DNA of 64,000 nucleotides from Auanema rhodensis (taxonomy: Eukaryota > Nematoda > Chromadorea > Rhabditida > Rhabditidae). The stretch is taken from positions 1-64,000 of the forward strand of contig OZ059896.1 in NCBI GenBank assembly GCA_964057225.1, given 5' to 3'. The translations under genes and the position numbers were made by a program. Shown piece after piece: positions 62,416-64,000 of the stretch (the stretch's first letter is position 1; each line of letters starts with the position of its first letter). Below the pieces are notes generated by a model. It searched no databases. It saw only the letters and a program-made list of their open reading frames with translations, and was not told the DNA's origin.

Positions 62416-64000
62416 ATTTAATTAGCATAAATTAAAGTTCACGTAAATTTCAAAGTCATGGTTACCATGCACCAATATCAATAAAAATTTGTTTTTAGAC
62501 TAATATGGACATGGGGAATCTAATTTTGAAAACCGCATCTCTTTATCTTTCACGTGAAGCGAGTTACATACCAAGTGCACATCACGTGTACATTTAATTA
62601 GCATAAATTAAAGTTCACGTAAATTTCAAAGTCATGGTTACCATGAACCAATATCAATAAAAATTTGTTTTTAGACTAATATGGACATGGGGAATCTAAT
62701 TTCGAAAACCGCATCTCTTTATCTTTCACGTGAAGCGAGTTACATACCAAGTGCACATCACGTGTACATTTAATTAGCATAAATTAAAGTTCACGTAAAT
62801 TTCAAAGTCATGGTTACCATGCACCAATATCAATAAAAATTTGTTTTTAGACTAATATGGACATGAGGAATCTAATTTTGAAAACCGCATCTCTTTATCT
62901 TTCACGTGAAGCGAGTTACATACCAAGTGCACATCACGTGTACATTTAATTAGCATAAATTAAAGTTCACGTAAATTTCAAAGTCATGGTTACCATGAAC
63001 CAATATCAATAAAAATTTGTTTTTAGACTAATATGGACATGGGGAATCTAATTTTGAAAACCGCATCTCTTTATCTTTCACGTGAAGCGAGTTACATACC
63101 AAGAGCACATCACGTGTACATTTAATTAGCATAAATTAAAGTTCACGTAAATTTCAAAGTCATGGTTACCATGCACCAATATCAATAAAAATTTGTTTTT
63201 AGACTAATATGGACATGGGGAATCTAATTTTGAAAACCGCATCTCTTTATCTTTCACGTGAAGCGAGTTACATACCAAGTGCACATCACGTGTACATTTA
63301 ATTAGCATAAATTAAAGTTCACGTAAATTTCAAAGTCATGGTTACCATGAACCAATATCAATAAAAATTTGTTTTTAGACTAATATGGACATGGGGAATC
63401 TAATTTCGAAAACCGCATCTCTTTATCTTTCACGTGAAGCGAGTTACATACCAAGTGCACATCACGTGTACATTTAATTAGCATAAATTAAAGTTCACGT
63501 AAATTTCAAAGTCATGGTTACCATGCACCAATATCAATAAAAATTTGTTTTTAGACTAATATGGACATGAGGAATCTAATTTTGAAAACCGCATCTCTTT
63601 ATCTTTCACGTGAAGCGAGTTACATACCAAGTGCACATCACGTGTACATTTAATTAGCATAAATTAAAGTTCACGTAAATTTCAAAGTCATGGTTACCAT
63701 GCACCAATATCAATAAAAATTTGTTTTTAGACTAATATGGACATGGGGAATCTAATTTTGAAAACCGCATCTCTTTATCTTTCACGTGAAGCGAGTTACA
63801 TACCAAGTGCACATCAAGTGTACATTTAATTAGCATAAATTAAAGTTCACGTAAATTTCAAAGTCATGGTTACCATGAACCAATATCAATAAAAATTTGT
63901 TTTTAGACTAATATGGACATGGGAAATCTAATTTTGAAAACCGCATCTCTTTATCTTTCACTTGAAGCGAGTTACATACCAAGTGCACATCACGTATACA
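62199..64000 (+). repeat. Ten-monomer (1760-bp) tandem repeat at the right edge
   Basis: g8t (CACTTG) at 62199 and 63959, and c39a near 62055/63815, are 1760 bp apart; g42a (CGTATACA) recurs with them. A smaller four-monomer (704-bp) repeat is nested inside: t30a at 62394/63098, t157c near 62703/63407, g144a near 62863/63568. The window cuts the second ten-monomer unit. Confidence 0.88.
63955..64000 (+). repeat. Truncated last monomer (46 bp)
   Basis: Only monomer positions 1-46 are inside the window, so the array continues to the right. It carries g8t and g42a, which together destroy both CACGTG boxes in this copy; the same double change occurs at about 56741 and 62196. Confidence 0.95.

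Larger units (their letters stand above)
1..64000. repeat. 176-bp satellite array, 362 complete monomers plus a partial one
   Basis: A single tandem array fills the window. All copies lie head to tail in one orientation with no inversion, mobile element or unique sequence between them. The phase point 'ctttcacgtg' recurs every 176 bases, and every departure is accounted for: twelve monomers are 21 bp longer and ten are 1 bp shorter. The consensus is about 32% GC (63 A, 30 C, 26 G, 57 T), and most copies differ from it at only one to four sites. The size is that of one nucleosome plus linker, as in many plant and animal centromeric satellites, and higher-order repeats are present throughout. 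The role is therefore probably structural (centromere or heterochromatin), but sequence alone cannot distinguish a CENH3/CENP-A-bearing core from pericentromeric, knob or subtelomeric heterochromatin. I do not recognise the family. No coding potential: stops in all six frames limit open stretches to about 35 codons. Confidence 0.99.

Noticed and set aside
1-64000. CRISPR array
   Set aside because: Repeats are 176 bp and directly abutting, with no unique spacers and no cas genes. This is a satellite.
1-64000. Protein-coding repeat gene
   Set aside because: 176 is not a multiple of 3, so the frame rotates, and TAA/TAG/TGA occur on both strands. The longest stop-free stretch in the consensus is about 35 codons.
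1-64000. Telomeric or subtelomeric short repeats
   Set aside because: No runs of TTAGGG, TTTAGGG, TTAGG or related units.
1-64000. Transposable element or LTR insertion
   Set aside because: Lengths between landmarks are fully explained by monomers, the 21-bp duplication and 1-bp deletions, so nothing is inserted.
1-64000. rDNA spacer subrepeats
   Set aside because: No rRNA gene or promoter sequence in 64 kb; spacer subrepeat arrays are far shorter and bounded by rRNA genes.

Overview
The whole 64-kb window is one uninterrupted satellite DNA array. A 176-bp monomer is repeated head to tail, always in the same orientation. Counting from the phase point 'ctttcacgtg' there are 362 complete monomers plus 46 bases of a 363rd. 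The arithmetic closes exactly: 362 x 176, plus twelve copies of one 21-bp internal duplication, minus ten single-base deletions, plus 46, gives 64,000. The sequence holds no gene, tRNA, rRNA, transposon, telomere repeat or unique spacer. The longest stop-free stretch in the consensus is about 35 codons, because 176 is not divisible by 3 and every frame meets stops.

This points to a nuclear chromosome of a eukaryote, in centromeric, pericentromeric or other constitutive heterochromatin. The monomer is of nucleosome size, about 32% GC, and adjacent copies typically differ by only a few bases. I cannot name the species. I do not recognise the monomer as the Arabidopsis 178-bp, Brassica/Raphanus 176-177-bp, human alpha or honeybee AluI satellite. 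Plant or invertebrate would fit best, but that is a guess.

Three domains can be told apart by private variants. Monomer positions are counted from 'ctttcacgtg' = 1. Domain I (1 to about 24 kb) holds all twelve 197-bp long monomers, which carry a 21-bp tandem duplication. They punctuate the array at 8, 14, 4, 43, 11, 7, 8, 8, 14, 4 and 13 monomers. Domain II (about 24-45 kb) has no long monomers and is a mosaic of 5-, 7-, 9- and 10-monomer repeats, marked by c37g, t49c, c81g, a107g, a159c and others. Domain III (about 45-64 kb) is marked by an a110g + a117t variant that creates ATCGAT (12 copies, all between 45.06 and 60.19 kb). It also has a recurrent five-monomer cassette and 11-, 12-, 25- and 31-monomer duplications.

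On the largest scale, the first ~10.7 kb reappears at about 16.9-28.3 kb with the same order of rare variants, and small internal indels of whole monomers separate the copies. Several monomers are visible chimeras of two neighbouring types and mark unequal-crossover or conversion junctions. The array has clearly grown by repeated multi-monomer duplication, at scales from 2 monomers to more than 60.

Each monomer carries three ACGT cores at positions 6, 38 and 71, spaced 32 and 33 bp (about three helical turns). Two are full CACGTG boxes; one sits in a perfect 10-bp palindrome and the other in ATCACGTG. A 13-15-bp hyphenated palindrome is centred at 93, with A-tracts at 113-126. These are the best candidates for protein-binding or structural function. 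That function is inference.
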